NCBI GenBank assembly: GCA_933822405.4
Contig: CAKOGP040000557.1
Location: forward strand, 124,955 to 188,954
Length of the DNA: 64,000 bases
Source of the DNA: Cylindrotheca closterium
Lineage: Eukaryota > Bacillariophyta > Bacillariophyceae > Bacillariales > Bacillariaceae
Direction: 5' to 3'
The notes under the pieces were generated by a model that saw nothing but the letters and a program-made list of their open reading frames with translations, had not been told where the DNA came from and did not search any database. Numbering within the stretch: position 1 is the first letter of the stretch; every line of letters begins with the position of its first letter. The translations under genes and the position numbers were made by a program. Positions 63,632 to 64,000 of the stretch are shown here, one piece after another.

Positions 63632-64000
63632 TTTGATGTATTATTGTTTTCTAGTATAAAATGAGAAGTGTTGTGTCAATCGTTTGGATTGTGGAAAAGT
63701 CCAAGACATTCCATGAGGTGAAATCTTTATTGATTCCGCGCACCGCCTGTCGTAGAAACCGCCGTAGAGCGGTACTACGGGCTTCTCAACTCAAGTCATC
63801 CATAGTTCGTGTCATGACCAGTACTGATGACCGAAGAACATCCGTTGAAGGGGGACAATGGATGATCCTCTCCTCTCCCCCTTTTGCAGAAGAATTTCCG
63901 ATTGAAGAAACGAATGTCAACTCCGCATGCACGAAACGAAAAATTGACGACCTCGTTCTCTCATTGTGACATTCTTGTCTTGACAAGTACAAGATCCTTT
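63632..64000. other. Window-end region, no feature assigned
   Basis: 369 bp upstream of the small coiled-coil gene. A 102-codon plus-strand frame at 63661-63969 and a minus-strand frame overlapping it show no recognisable protein pattern. One or the other could be an exon of a gene beyond the window. Confidence 0.3.

Noticed and set aside
63661..63992. Overlapping plus and minus frames at the window end
   Set aside because: They overlap each other almost fully, neither shows a known motif, and the window ends before context is available.

Overview
The window looks like nuclear DNA from a diatom, probably a pennate one. The evidence is eukaryotic genes with mostly short GT-AG introns (about 61-99 nt), plastid presequences with the diatom cleavage signature (ASAFAP in one protein, TSAFAP in the Rieske protein), a lumenal FKBP with a twin-arginine signal, and copies of a Cys/His domain that I recall as expanded in diatoms. 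No rRNA, tRNA, CRISPR or prokaryotic operon was seen.

Layout. 0-9 kb: 3' end of a D-lactate dehydrogenase, a UbiE/COQ5 methyltransferase, a lipocalin, the spliceosomal helicase PRP16, and a four-helix membrane protein of unknown role. 9-16.5 kb: a complete 12-exon DNMT5-type gene (cytosine methyltransferase, zinc finger and SNF2 ATPase in one chain, with an N-terminal PCNA-binding motif). 16.5-27.5 kb: a P450, a paralogue of the four-helix protein, two uncharacterised genes, and DNA polymerase alpha. 27.6-36 kb: plastid ABC1 kinase, a GFA/CENP-V-like protein, two plastid proteins including a lumenal FKBP, and a zinc-ribbon/Rossmann protein. 36-44 kb: a tail-anchored protein, GINS subunit PSF2, long-form tRNase Z diverging from eIF2B-gamma, and the Rieske protein of cytochrome b6f.

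44-60 kb is the most dynamic part. It holds a 125-bp MITE-like element with perfect 18-bp inverted repeats and a 15-bp target duplication, then two genes sharing a CxxC...HxxxC domain, then WDR76/CMR1. The block (second Cys/His gene, WDR76, 3' end of cytochrome c) has been tandemly duplicated. The second copy is decayed and split by about 5 kb carrying a sulfide:quinone oxidoreductase-like gene, COX19 and a broken leucine-rich-repeat gene. The intact cytochrome c gene closes the duplication.

60-64 kb: a type II membrane glycosyltransferase-like protein whose catalytic-type domain is present twice with apparently identical DNA (785 bp, period 966 bp), then a small coiled-coil protein resembling tubulin cofactor A.

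Functional themes are replication and chromatin (DNMT5, Pol alpha, PSF2, WDR76), plastid electron transport (Rieske, ABC1K, FKBP) and respiration (D-LDH, COX19, cytochrome c, SQR-like). Genes are individually transcribed, and several pairs diverge from short shared promoters. Exon joins were worked out by hand from splice consensus, frame and family similarity; those that preserve frame through to the stop are given with confidence.
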